Below are positions 46,459-55,493 of a stretch of DNA of 64,000 nt, piece after piece (within the stretch, counting starts at the first letter, position 1; every line of letters begins with the position of its first letter). The notes beneath the pieces are model-generated. The model saw nothing but the letters and a program-made list of their open reading frames with translations. It was not told the DNA's origin and searched no databases. The translations under genes were made by a program, and so were the position numbers. This stretch comes from Adiantum capillus-veneris (lineage: Eukaryota > Streptophyta > Polypodiopsida > Polypodiales > Pteridaceae): assembly GCA_014529385.2 (NCBI GenBank), contig CM043942.1, positions 34,942,469-35,006,468 of the forward strand, read 5' to 3'.

Positions 46459-46520
46459 CCGCTACCCCCTTGTCTCCTCCCATGTTCCTCTCTCTCCCTT
46501 CTCCCTCTCTCTTTTCATCC
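46250..46520. repeat. CT/TCCC low-complexity tract
   Basis: Pyrimidine-rich run with a pure (CT)n core at about 46411-46455. The ORFs through it are Ser/Leu/Pro repeats, not genes. Confidence 0.95.
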
Positions 46521-46524
46521 TTTG

Positions 46525-48260
46525 CTTCCTCATGCAACAACTACCATGGTGCTCAAAGACATCACAAATCGTATACATACATATTTGCTTGTTCGCAACG
46601 TTTGCACCGAAGGCCGCACGTGAGGGTGAGCAGAGGTCATCCCAAGAACGTCGTACTATAGGTGAGATGAATGTTGATGGTTCTTCAATATCTTGCCAAT
46701 ACCATCACATATTTGAATAAAACACCCCTTTATGCAAGGTAACAATATACTTCTTACTTTTGATTGTGTTCTTCTTATCATAAACTTTGAAGTCTAAGGT
46801 GTTGCCTCTACTTGTTTTGTAGTGCTTGGCACAAAAGTTGCTTTTATGCACAAATAGTGAAAGGCTGCAAGTTAGAGAGGCCAACTGTCACCACTTTTCC
46901 TCTAAAACAATCTTCTTTGTTACATCTTGCAGGTAGGTGCTTCAAATCCATGCTTATTAGGGGTGGTAATCTCATCCTAATGTATATTTTAGGATTGTCT
47001 ATTCCCAGTTAGATAGAAATACTTACAGATTTGTACAACATATACTTAACAAGTGTCTTCATTATATAGCTTGCAAATGTTGAATTCATACATGGTTTTG
47101 TTACAAGGTGACCTCTTGCTATGCTAGTTGAGTGGCGTTGTTTGCAAGAATGGCTCAAGGAATTGGCATAACATGAAGCTTTTACGGTGACACAAAGCTC
47201 TTCTCAGCGGCAATGTGGCTCCCACTACACCAAAAATCATTATGCTAACATGGAGAGATCCCTAGTAGGACGATGCAAAAACTTTTCATCAACAGCAACA
47301 CACCCTTTCCTAACATGAGGGCACTCCTACCAAAGATATTTTTATGTGATAGGTCACCCCAGGAGCATACCATGTCATGGAATGGATGTAAGAACTATGA
47401 CCGCACTACTCCTTGGAAGTTGTTCACAGATGTATGTTTATCAAAGTTAATGAGAAGAAATTTGGACTTTTTTGTTTGTTGATGTGTAAGAGCACTCTAG
47501 GTCTACCATATTTTAGATTGTTTGATAAGTTAAATAAAATTTGTAGTCATTTAAAGTGTAAGTTTGTTTTTGTTGGTAAGATTGTACATGAGAAGACATA
47601 ATAAAGTATAAGAGATCTTGACGGAATAAACCTCGATTAGATTCCTACCATGCACTTGTGACACCATACCTCTCCTTGAACCCTTTGATTTCTAGCATTG
47701 TCAGAAGTCCAAGGGTGGTCTATTTTCAAATTTTTAGCAATAACTTTTTTTAAAAGGAATTTTTGGTTATTTTAAAGTTTGTACACAATCTAGGAGTTCA
47801 TTCTGATTGTTTTCCTTCAGTTTTAATTTTTGATCGAGGACACTCCTTGGAAGCCACTTTTGAAGGTGTTAGGGTGAGATTTTGAGAAAGTTTTGTATGT
47901 AGGAAATGCAGTCCTTAACACAATAAAAAACATTGGTTCTCTAAGTATTTTCAGATTCCATGGTTTTAATGCTCATTCGAGCCCGTAGATTAAGAAAAAG
48001 GTAAGAAATGTCTGTTTTACATCATTTTTAAAGAAATTGCCAACTTGCACGTTGTTTTTTGGAGAATCCGAGTAGGATATGATTTTTTTGCATCACACGA
48101 TGGTCGAAGAGCGCGACGAGATGAACAAATTTATGTGAGACAAGCCCAGACAGATTCAGAGCCAATTGAACACTAGAAGCTCTTGAAAACAACCTAAAAG
48201 TTCAACACTTAAAAAAAAAAAAAAAAGACCACTTGAATTATGGCCATGCATCAAAAAAAA
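46525..48260. other. Interior of the large TIR element, unassigned
   Basis: AT-rich, only short ORFs. A weakly protein-like patch at about 47150-47480 (HPRSIPCHGMDVRTM) has no family I recognise. Confidence 0.4.
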
Positions 48261-48266
48261 ATCTTG

Positions 48267-48412
48267 TATTTGTCATTTTAGGGCCCCAGGGACCCTCAAC
48301 ATGAGGGGCCACAAGGGCGCGCAAATTGGCCATCCAAAATTTTTGGATGGCCAATTTGCGCGCCCTTGTGGCCCCTCATGTTGAGGGTCCCTGGGCCCTA
48401 AAATGACAAATA
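48267..48412. repeat. Near-perfect palindrome P1
   Basis: 146 bp that folds on itself. The left arm from TATTTGTCATTTTAGGGCCC to GGCCATCCAAAA is repeated inverted to TAAAATGACAAATA, with one single-base bulge and almost no loop (centre CCAAAATTTTTGG). GGGCGCGC occurs in both arms. Confidence 0.95.
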
Positions 48413-48475
48413 TAGGCTTTTTTTAATGCATATCCATGAGGTAGAATTGGGCAATTGAATGTATTCATAGCCAAC

Positions 48476-48789
48476 TCCCCCCCCCCCCCCCCAAATGGCA
48501 AATAGCTAAACATTGTATCATGCCATGCATTAACAAAAAGCTTGTACTTGTCATTTTAGGGCCCCAGGGGCCCTCAACAAGAGGGGCCACAAGGGCGCGC
48601 AAACTAGCCATCCAAAAATTCCATCCAAAATTTTTGGATGGCTAGTTTGCGCGCCCTTGTGGCCCCTCTTGTTGAGGGTCCCTTGGGCCCTAAAATGACA
48701 AGTACAAGATTTTTTTAATGCATGGCCATGAGATAGAACTGGGCAATTTAATGTGTTCATAGCAACCCCCCCCCCCCCCCCCCCCCCCC
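48476..48789. repeat. Two poly(C) runs flanking P2
   Basis: Runs of C at about 48477-48492 and 48766-48789, each following a short conserved segment (ATGAGGTAGAA/ATGAGATAGAA, then a TTCATAGC stretch) after a palindrome. The unit palindrome plus segment plus poly(C) is therefore itself duplicated. Confidence 0.85.
48541..48708. repeat. Near-perfect palindrome P2
   Basis: 168 bp, same family as P1: arms CTTGTACTTGTCATTTTAGG ... inverted to CAAGTACAAG. The centre holds an extra partial copy of CCATCCAAAA. Flanked by TGCATGGCC-like sequence, as is P1. Confidence 0.95.
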
Positions 48790-48892
48790 AAATGGTAGAT
48801 ACCTAAACCTTGTATCATGCTTATCAACCATTTTTTACTTCCTTGTGTCCATCCCCTGTTCTTGGAAATATCTTGGTCCCTATTTGTGTGTG

Positions 48893-48990
48893 GATGGCCA
48901 TTCTACGCGCCGTTGTGGTCCCTCTTGTTGAGGATCCCTGGGGCTTCAAAATGACAAATAGGGGCTTTGTTTTAATGTATGGCCATGAGA
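48893..48990. repeat. Half-copy of the palindrome family
   Basis: Matches only the right arm of P1/P2 (GGCCATTCTACGCGCCGTTG, then CCTCTTGTTGAGGATCCCTG and AATGACAAATA) with several changes. There is no inverted partner. Confidence 0.75.
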
Positions 48991-48999
48991 TAGAGTTGT

Positions 49000-51600
49000 A
49001 GTGTTTGATGTCCGGAGTATTCACTATGTAAAATTTTCCTATATCATTTGCGTTCACCACAATGGATTGAAAGTAGCCCTTATAGGCCTTACCTACACAT
49101 GTTTCTGTAACTTTACAAGAATATAAATTCTCTTCTGTTGAACACGTGCTATGTTACATATACTTTAGTGAACTCCCAAGGTCAAAGGTCTCACAAATTT
49201 TGTGCACTCAGAACATTTAGCACTAGAAATCAACCAAACAAGGAGCCAATTTTTACTTCGTTGTGTTCACCTTGTGTTCTTGGGAATGTTTTGGTTAAGC
49301 CATTTCTTTGGTATTTGAAACCACATGTAACCCCTATTGTTATAGTATCCAACCAAAGGTTTCTTGATTAGCAGTTATATAGGTTCGAGTGATACATATC
49401 TTCTATGTTAACAATACATATCTTCTATGTTAACAATACATGTATCTATAATTTATTTTTACACTTTCTCTATCCAAATGAGCTACATAGTAAAAATCAA
49501 ATCCGCAATTCAACAATTAAGTTCACAAGGTGATAGCTATTGGTATGATCTTTAGCAATACCAAATAAATAGCTACCAGTAGCGAATTAATAGGGATATT
49601 TAAGAAGGTTTGATACCAAAAACTTGTCAACACTACTCAAAAAGGTGGAAACTCGAAGGCTTTATAATATATAATGAAACAAGAATCAATAATAAGTCAC
49701 CCCTATATATCTACACCTCCATCTCAAGTTGTCATTTCTTTAAGTCAAGCTTGGCATAGGCATAGTATGGAAACAATAACATTTTGGAAAGCAAGAATTT
49801 AGCTTTCTCAACTTTTGAAATGTTGCTATTGATATATATTCAACATTTCCAAATGAGGACATCTTGACAAAGGTTATGATCCACTTAATAAGAATAACCA
49901 TTAGTGATTAAACTGAAATCAAAATATTGCATGATTTCTTTATGGTGGAATGATTAAGACTTGAAACTTCAAACATCTTACAAGCAAATCAAAATATCCA
50001 TAAAAATCAATAATATTTCTCAAATCTGTATGAAACTCCAGTAATCTAAATTAAATACTCTCACTCAGTGCGACACCATTTAACAAAAAGAAATATTTAT
50101 ATTGCATTTATAGAGGAATCCAGCCTCATAAAAATAATTACAAATGGAGACAATGTTGTTGCTGTTAGGCTTCTCTCACAAGTATTTGTCTTTCTCATCT
50201 AGAGATTCATATACACGAGTATTTGTGTGTCTATGACACTAGGGAAGATAGTAGTACTATAGGGATGGCTTTTCTAAGAGCTCCTAGAGAGTACCCATTG
50301 GTTCAAGATTCTACAAAAATCCTACTATTCTTATCAAAATATTTTAACACGGTAGTGAAAAGTTCCTCACGGAACAAAAATAGGGTGATTTCCATTGCAC
50401 ATGGTTTCTTGCTCATGTCCTCTCAAAACAAGTTGACTCTGTAAGTAAACAACAGATTATGTGAGCACAAAGTTATAAAGTACAAAATGATATCATTCTA
50501 ATAATCTAATGACAACTATACAAAGAATAAATTATAAGAAAAATCTTTGATGACTCTCCATAGATAGCACAACTTACTTACATTGTGAGACTCAATCACA
50601 TGCTACAAAACTATAGATGGCGCACCAAAGCCATCAACAAAATAGCACCACCCAATGTTATGAGGTGTGAAGCCTAAACATTGAAAGCCATAAAGAGGTT
50701 AATTCCCTCCAGCATGATAAACTTAAAGATGGAGATGATCTTAAGCTCTGAATGTAAGATACAAGGGTAGTTTTCTCACCATTCTACCTTTATGTTGGAG
50801 ATGAATCCTTGCAATGCCCATGCACTATTCACTCCTCTTGTTCTTGTGGTATGCAAGTCATGTGAGTTGATTCTTTTTCCATCTTCGGGAGTAGAGGTTT
50901 CCATGTAGTGCGAGTGAATGAAAGTAGAAGGAGGGCTGTAATGGAGGTGAGAGAAGAGAGAGGAGCTAGCTTGGTGTGGAACTATGTGGTGGGCAAGGGG
51001 AAGAGATGGGGGAGAAGCTTGCTTGGTGCTACAATGGAGATGGGAGAAAGCTAGTAGAGAGATAATGCTGGACTATAGGGGGTGCATGTGGTTGTTGCAG
51101 CCATGGAGAGCTTGGAAAAGGGTTTGTAGAGAGAGAAAATCACTTTTTAGCTATAGAATAGGTTTGGAAAGACTTTGGATGGTGGAAAATGATGTTTTGA
51201 ATTTTTTTGAAAAAAATTAATTTTTTAGAATTTTTAAGTCCACGTTTTTGACTTTTGGAGGTCAAAAATACTTTTTTGATCATGAAATAGGTTAGGGGAC
51301 CTTTTAAGGAGGGAAAACTTGAAATTTGAAAATTTTCAAAAATTTGAAATTTTTAGTGTATTTTTAAATCCGGGCCAAAAAGTGGGGGAAAAAAGGTCAA
51401 AGTGGTCCCCCCCTACCCCCCCCCCCCCCCTCTCCCTTTCCCCTAGCCACCTCCCTTACCTTCTCATTGGGTAAGAGGCCATTAAGAGGTGTAAAGCTAC
51501 CTTGTCCCCCTACTTTTTTGAGGGTATAGAGTGTGTCCACCACCCTCTTCTTATTGGCTGGCCTCTAATTAACCTTAATCCCAAAGGGCCCCTAGAGGGT
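49000..51600. other. Right interior of the large TIR element, unassigned
   Basis: AT-rich DNA with no recognised domain; the ORFs are short. A poly(C) run lies at about 51416-51430. Confidence 0.4.
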
Positions 51601-51617
51601 TCATATTTTTCCTAATG

Positions 51618-51979
51618 TAATAAAAGAACCAATAAGAATTAAGCTCTCTAGAAGACTATTGGACAGTCTCCCAAGGGGTGCAATGAACATTCAACAGCCT
51701 AATAGCTTGCCTGATTCCTATTTGCCACGAGACAAAGGGGTCCAATGAGAGTTTAGTTGCATTAATCAATTACCTAAAGCTCTCACAAAAGGGGAAAGGG
51801 GGACACATGTCAGAAGGCTATCACTTATGCTCCTTAAATCCTATTGGCTAAGCCTGGAGAGGTCCAATGGGGTGGTATCATGAGCAAATAGCAGAGGGGT
51901 CGACCAAGAAAGAGAGGGGCTGAATTTCTCAAGGCATTATTGCATACACACTCACACTAGTCCATGTGTGAAGCAAGAA

Positions 51980-52012
<33 letters not shown>

Positions 52013-52413
52013 TCTCAAGATTTAATGGAAAGCTTATCACCTACTCCAAGCTTGTGAGAAGGGAGGCCTACACCAACAACTCTTGGCTTTGTGATGCAAA
52101 TCCAACCAAGAGCCAAGCTTCAATGCATGCTCATCTCCTCTACCATGCTAATTACTAAGCTATGCTATGCTAATATGAGTGATTATGTGAGGAGATGTGC
52201 ATCTTTCTCCTAAGACTACTCCTTCCTCTCAATCTACTCTCATACCTCGCTAGCTCTCACCATCTTCGAAGGTGTGTGAGGTCTTGGGTTTGAGACCGTG
52301 AGGGAATTGATGTTGTGTTTTATAAGTGTTTTGCTTAGTGCTTGAGGTTTCCATCTTCATTGCACTAGCTATTATTGAAGGAACACAGAGAACTCTATTG
52401 TAAAATGTCTCTC
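51618..52413 (+). repeat. Gypsy-2 3' LTR, fragment 2
   Basis: Continues from TAATAAAAGAACCAATAAGA, matching 34530-35294 of the 5' LTR. It contains a CT tract at about 51981-52010 and ends at AAATGTCTCTC, where the 5' copy has another ~260 bp. Confidence 0.9.
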
Positions 52414-52676
52414 ATCCATAGGAGAAAGAAATAGTACCTCACTTATCATCACTCTTCTTGCTTAGCATAGCATAATAGCATAGTAATGAAGATGAATAAG
52501 ATGACAAGCTTAAGGATTGAACCATGGCTCTTGGTTGGATTTGCATTCCATAGCCAATAGTGTTGGTGTAGGCTCTCCACTTCTCAAGAATCTTGGAGAA
52601 GGAGATGGAGCTCTTGCACTTTGCACTCCACACAATGAGCGAGATTGTGTGCGTGTGTGTGGGAGAGTATACCCTC
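52414..52676 (-). repeat. Gypsy-1 5' LTR, fragment 2
   Basis: Resumes at ATCCATAGGAGAAAG, matching 26950 onward. About 40 bp present in the other LTR are missing at the junction. It is interrupted at 52677 by a small TIR element. Confidence 0.9.
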
Positions 52677-53138
52677 CATTAGGAAAAGTTTAGACTAAAA
52701 AATGGGCCTTGTAAGAATTGTTGATGTGGCATAGCTTTCAAAAAGTGGGGATCGGTAAATGTTTTTTGCAATTAAGATCCAAACTTGTCGGAGGTTGGAT
52801 ATTTAGAATCTACTCGTCAAATGCTATCTATTGATATATAGCATGCATGTATCGAACATTGCCTTCATGTAGATCTAGAAAAAGGTGATTTTAGATTATC
52901 GTAACGGCAACAAAACCTGGCTGATTGAAAAAAAAAGGCATAACTTTCATAGAAGTCATCCAAACTTTTTGGACCTTGGCTCTTTAGAATCCATTTTTCA
53001 AGAACTTTCCAATGATAGGTCATATCATGGGGTTCTAAGCAATATTTAGAGGGGTCTACCGGGTTGCTTTCTTTTGTATAACTTTGATAATGTGGCACTC
53101 TTAAAAGGCCCAAAAATGAGTTCAAAATTTTCCTAATG
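52677..53138. mobile_element. Small TIR element of the CATTAGGA family
   Basis: 462 bp. Left end CATTAGGAAAAGTTTAGACT, right end reversed CATTAGGAAAATTTTGAACT, both followed inward by TGGGCCTT-type sequence. It splits the Gypsy-1 5' LTR at a site intact in the 3' LTR (near 27221). The target duplication is unclear because the site is CT-rich. It has no coding capacity, so it is MITE-like. Confidence 0.8.
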
Positions 53139-53809
53139 TCTCTCATGCTTGGTCCACCCCCCCTCCCCCCCCCCTCTCTCTCTCTTGTATTATTTAATTA
53201 TATCATTTGGACATGTGTCGTCATTTTTCTCTTTGAGAGAAAGAACTTGATTTTTTTTTTTAATGCATCTAAATTCTCATTGGACCCTCTTAAAGCCTAT
53301 CCAATAGGATTCAAGAAAATCATGAGGGCCACATGTGGAGGATCTTGACATGTGTCTTTTGTGCTTCTTAAGATATCATGTTTGAATTGAACACTTCAAG
53401 CACTTAATCATTTAAGCATGAAAACCATTTATGCCTCTTGAGAGTTTATGTTTGAATTGAACACTTCAAGAACATTAGTCATTTAAGCGTGAGAATAATC
53501 TCAGGCTTGGGAAAGGTTCCCACAAACACTTTAAGCGCTTTAGCTAGCAAGCACGACAAGCACCTCATGCTTGGGTAGGATTCTCACCTGAAGGTCAACC
53601 CTAGTTTTCCTAAGGTCAATGGACATTTTAACACTAACTTTTGGAGGTCTTCAATGAATCTAACTTTAAGGTCTTTAAGCTCCATTAGGTAGTTGCTCTT
53701 TGACAGATCATCTCATTTCGACCCCTTTAACCTTGGCCCCGTCTTGAGACAGATACATAAGAACATGTCTATATTCTAACCCTTGTTCCCGTTTATTCTC
53801 CCATATTAA
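53139..53809 (-). repeat. Gypsy-1 5' LTR, fragment 3
   Basis: Matches 27220-28010 of the 3' LTR (CTCTCATGCTTGGTCC and on). It ends at the TTAA target of the next insertion. Confidence 0.9.
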
Positions 53810-54412
53810 CACTAGTCCTGTAAAAAATCAGCCACTTTTGTGCCTTTTTGAGACTTTTATAAAAAAAATTCTCAACGCTATGTTAGTCATCTAAATAGAA
53901 AATGGTTTCAAGAAATTATGACCAACACTCAATATGAGTTAATAAAAAATAGTACAGAGCTAATTGAAGGACTAAAGGTGTCTTTCCATTGCCATCTTCT
54001 ATAACTAATTTGTGCGGATGGACATAATTTTTCTATTTTCTTTGAAACTAAATTAATTCATTGTTAAGTAGGCCCAAACTTTTTTGGAAAATCCCTTAAT
54101 AGGTACGTGATGGATGCACCAAACTTTTTTAACCCATATGCAAAGACTACCAACATTTTTTAGTTCTCCAAGTTAAGGGTTGAAGTGCAGTTTTACGTAA
54201 AATTTACTAATTTTAGAAAAGTAATTTTCTTATTTTTGAGCTTTTCATATAAATTGTGTATTTAGAAACCTTTTTCATAACTTTAACCCATAATTAAGAA
54301 GTTTCATAAAATTTTGATGTCATATACAAAAGTTATGTTTCATTTACTAGATACCTGATGTGAGTCATTTTTGTGGCTTGAGCCAGTTTTGTGGCTCATT
54401 ACAAGTCTATTG
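53810..54412. mobile_element. Small inverted-repeat element at a TTAA site
   Basis: 603 bp flanked by TTAA at 53806-53809 and 54413-54416; the intact LTR at about 28000 reads ATTAAATG once. Ends CACTAGTCCTGTAA and, reversed, CAATAGACTTGTAA share subterminal AGCCAC. No ORF of note. TTAA duplication is typical of piggyBac-type elements, and the CACTA-like start could also suggest CACTA. The class is not settled. Confidence 0.7.
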
Positions 54413-54474
54413 TTAAATGATCAATTTAATATGAGAAAATCATTCGGGTTGGTTAGATATTAGATTTTATGACA
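54413..54474 (-). repeat. Gypsy-1 5' LTR, fragment 4
   Basis: TTAAATGATCAATTTAATAT through GATTTTATGACA, the terminal piece matching 28003-28060. Confidence 0.9.
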
Positions 54475-54750
54475 ATTAGGAATCTTATCAAGTACTTATT
54501 GGCTTTTAGAAATACACAACGCTTGGTATGCATGCTGTATAAAAAGTTTCAAAGAACCACATTATTTACTCCACAGCCCTTGACAAACCATCTCATAAAG
54601 AGAAATCAATTTTCTCCATTTTATGTTCTAGACATGGCAAGACCATCTTGACCAAGAGATGACAATGTCATCAGGAACTTGTTTGCCCATGTCAACATTT
54701 TACATAATGATACATGCCTATTGTTCTAACTTTCTTCAGACACAACCAGT
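54475..54750 (-). other. Copia-5 leader fragment
   Basis: Lies between the Gypsy-1 right end and the Copia-5 primer site. No ORF was recognised. Confidence 0.5.
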
Positions 54751-54761
54751 CTTTGATACCA
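54751..54761 (-). promoter_or_regulatory. Copia-5 primer-binding site
   Basis: Minus strand TGGTATCAAAG, directly after the LTR end TTAACA. Confidence 0.75.
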
Positions 54762-55087
54762 TGTTAAGAGAAAGAGAAGGAGAGAGATTAAACTCTTGCA
54801 TGTGTGTGTGGCATGTGCGCGTGCGCGCGCACACGATAAATGGAGGTAAATCTTCTACTTCTTCTTCTTCACCAACTCAAGGTAAGAAGTCTACAGAACA
54901 TAAAAGGAAAGTATTACAATGGTCTAGTGTGAATCGCTAGTGATTGAATTGGATGGATGAGTGTTCCAACACTCTGGTAGGTAGACCAAGTTGGTGTAGT
55001 CTAGTTGTAGTGCACCACTGATGATGACTATCGGGGTGATAGCCATCCAAGAGAGCAACATGTTGATCTTGACATCTCATCTTAACA
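54762..55087 (-). repeat. Copia-5 5' LTR
   Basis: About 326 bp. It has the outer ends expected of an LTR (TGTTAAG and CTTAACA on the plus strand) and carries a GTGCGC alternating tract at about 54801-54832 that the other copy lacks. Confidence 0.75.
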
Positions 55088-55277
55088 CCACATCCAATTT
55101 CTTTCCATTTCTTTGTTTTCTTATTATTTTTGGGATGCTAGTTTGATAAAGAACCCAGCTCAATATGTGGAAGTTCTCAACCAATACCTGAAAGAGTACT
55201 TTTAAACTGCTTGAAATGCACATTAAAAATCATACAACTTTGATCAAACATAAAATCAGCTCACCTTAAACACAACA

Positions 55278-55493
55278 TCAGCTTAACTTAAAGGTTGTAA
55301 GAAGGAAAATGTTGTGCTCAAATTGCACGCTAAAATTTCTAGGCTCATCGAGTCCAATGCTTGCATTTAGAGAATTGTTCATTAGTGTGATTGTGGCTCT
55401 CTCAACCTTCATCTCTTTTACAAGCTTTTCCTCATCTAGCTTGATCACACACTTAAGAACATTATTGCAATCTTTAAAAGTAGCATCAAACAA
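55278..55493 (-). pseudogene. Unrecognised minus-strand ORF
   Basis: 71 codons, MFDATFKDCNNVLKCVIKLD at the start and a normal amino-acid mix. It lies 190 bp outside the Copia-5 5' LTR, on the same strand as the coding-like segment at 24587-25061 on the other side of Nest B. I do not recognise a family. Confidence 0.25.

Larger units (their letters stand above)
45845..51617. mobile_element. Large terminal-inverted-repeat element (CATTAGGA family)
   Basis: Ends are CATTAGGAGAAATATGAACC and, reversed, CATTAGGAAAAATATGAACC. The inverted similarity continues with gaps for over 50 bp (both ends also share GGGATTAAGG(C/T)TAAT). It interrupts the Gypsy-2 3' LTR cleanly: the intact 5' LTR reads ACACTTAATAAA across the site. 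Only one shared T remains, so no convincing target duplication. No transposase was recognised inside, so it is probably non-autonomous. Related termini occur at 52677-53138. Confidence 0.75.
33963..52413 (+). mobile_element. Gypsy-2: chromovirus-like element inserted in the Gypsy-1 LTR
   Basis: Plus-strand relative of Gypsy-1. The 5' LTR is 33963-35557 and the primer site is TGGTATCAGAGC at 35559-35570. The leader is interrupted by Copia-4. Gag starts at 40853, and the chromodomain ends near 45640. The 3' LTR survives as 45646-45844 and 51618-52413. Its first ~380 bp and last ~260 bp are deleted, and a TIR element sits in the middle. No target duplication remains because the right end is lost. 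Confidence 0.87.
26267..54474 (-). mobile_element. Gypsy-1: chromovirus-like Ty3/gypsy element, 5' LTR split
   Basis: The left (3') LTR is 26267-28060. The internal region 28061-33532 holds gag, protease, RT, RNase H, integrase and chromodomain on the minus strand, and the primer site is at 33520-33531. The right (5') LTR starts at 33533 but is broken into 33533-33962, 52414-52676, 53139-53809 and 54413-54474, colinear with the left LTR. Flanks are ggtag (26262-26266) and attag (54475-54479), a weak target duplication. The gaps are Gypsy-2, a TIR element and a TTAA element. Confidence 0.85.
25331..55087 (-). mobile_element. Copia-5: outermost copia element of Nest B
   Basis: 25331-25683 and 54762-55087 are homologous LTR copies. 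The left copy has RNase H on its inner side; the right copy has a minus-strand primer site on its inner side. They therefore form the 3' and 5' ends of one minus-strand element. The flanks caaca (25326-25330) and ccaca (55088-55092) fit a target duplication with one change. Only the RNase H end and about 280 bp of leader survive internally. The rest of the interval is Gypsy-1 and what it contains. Confidence 0.65.

Noticed and set aside
46112-46720. 202-codon Pro/Ser/Leu ORF
   Set aside because: Most of its length is translation of a CT/TCCC low-complexity tract; an opposite-strand ORF is equally open.
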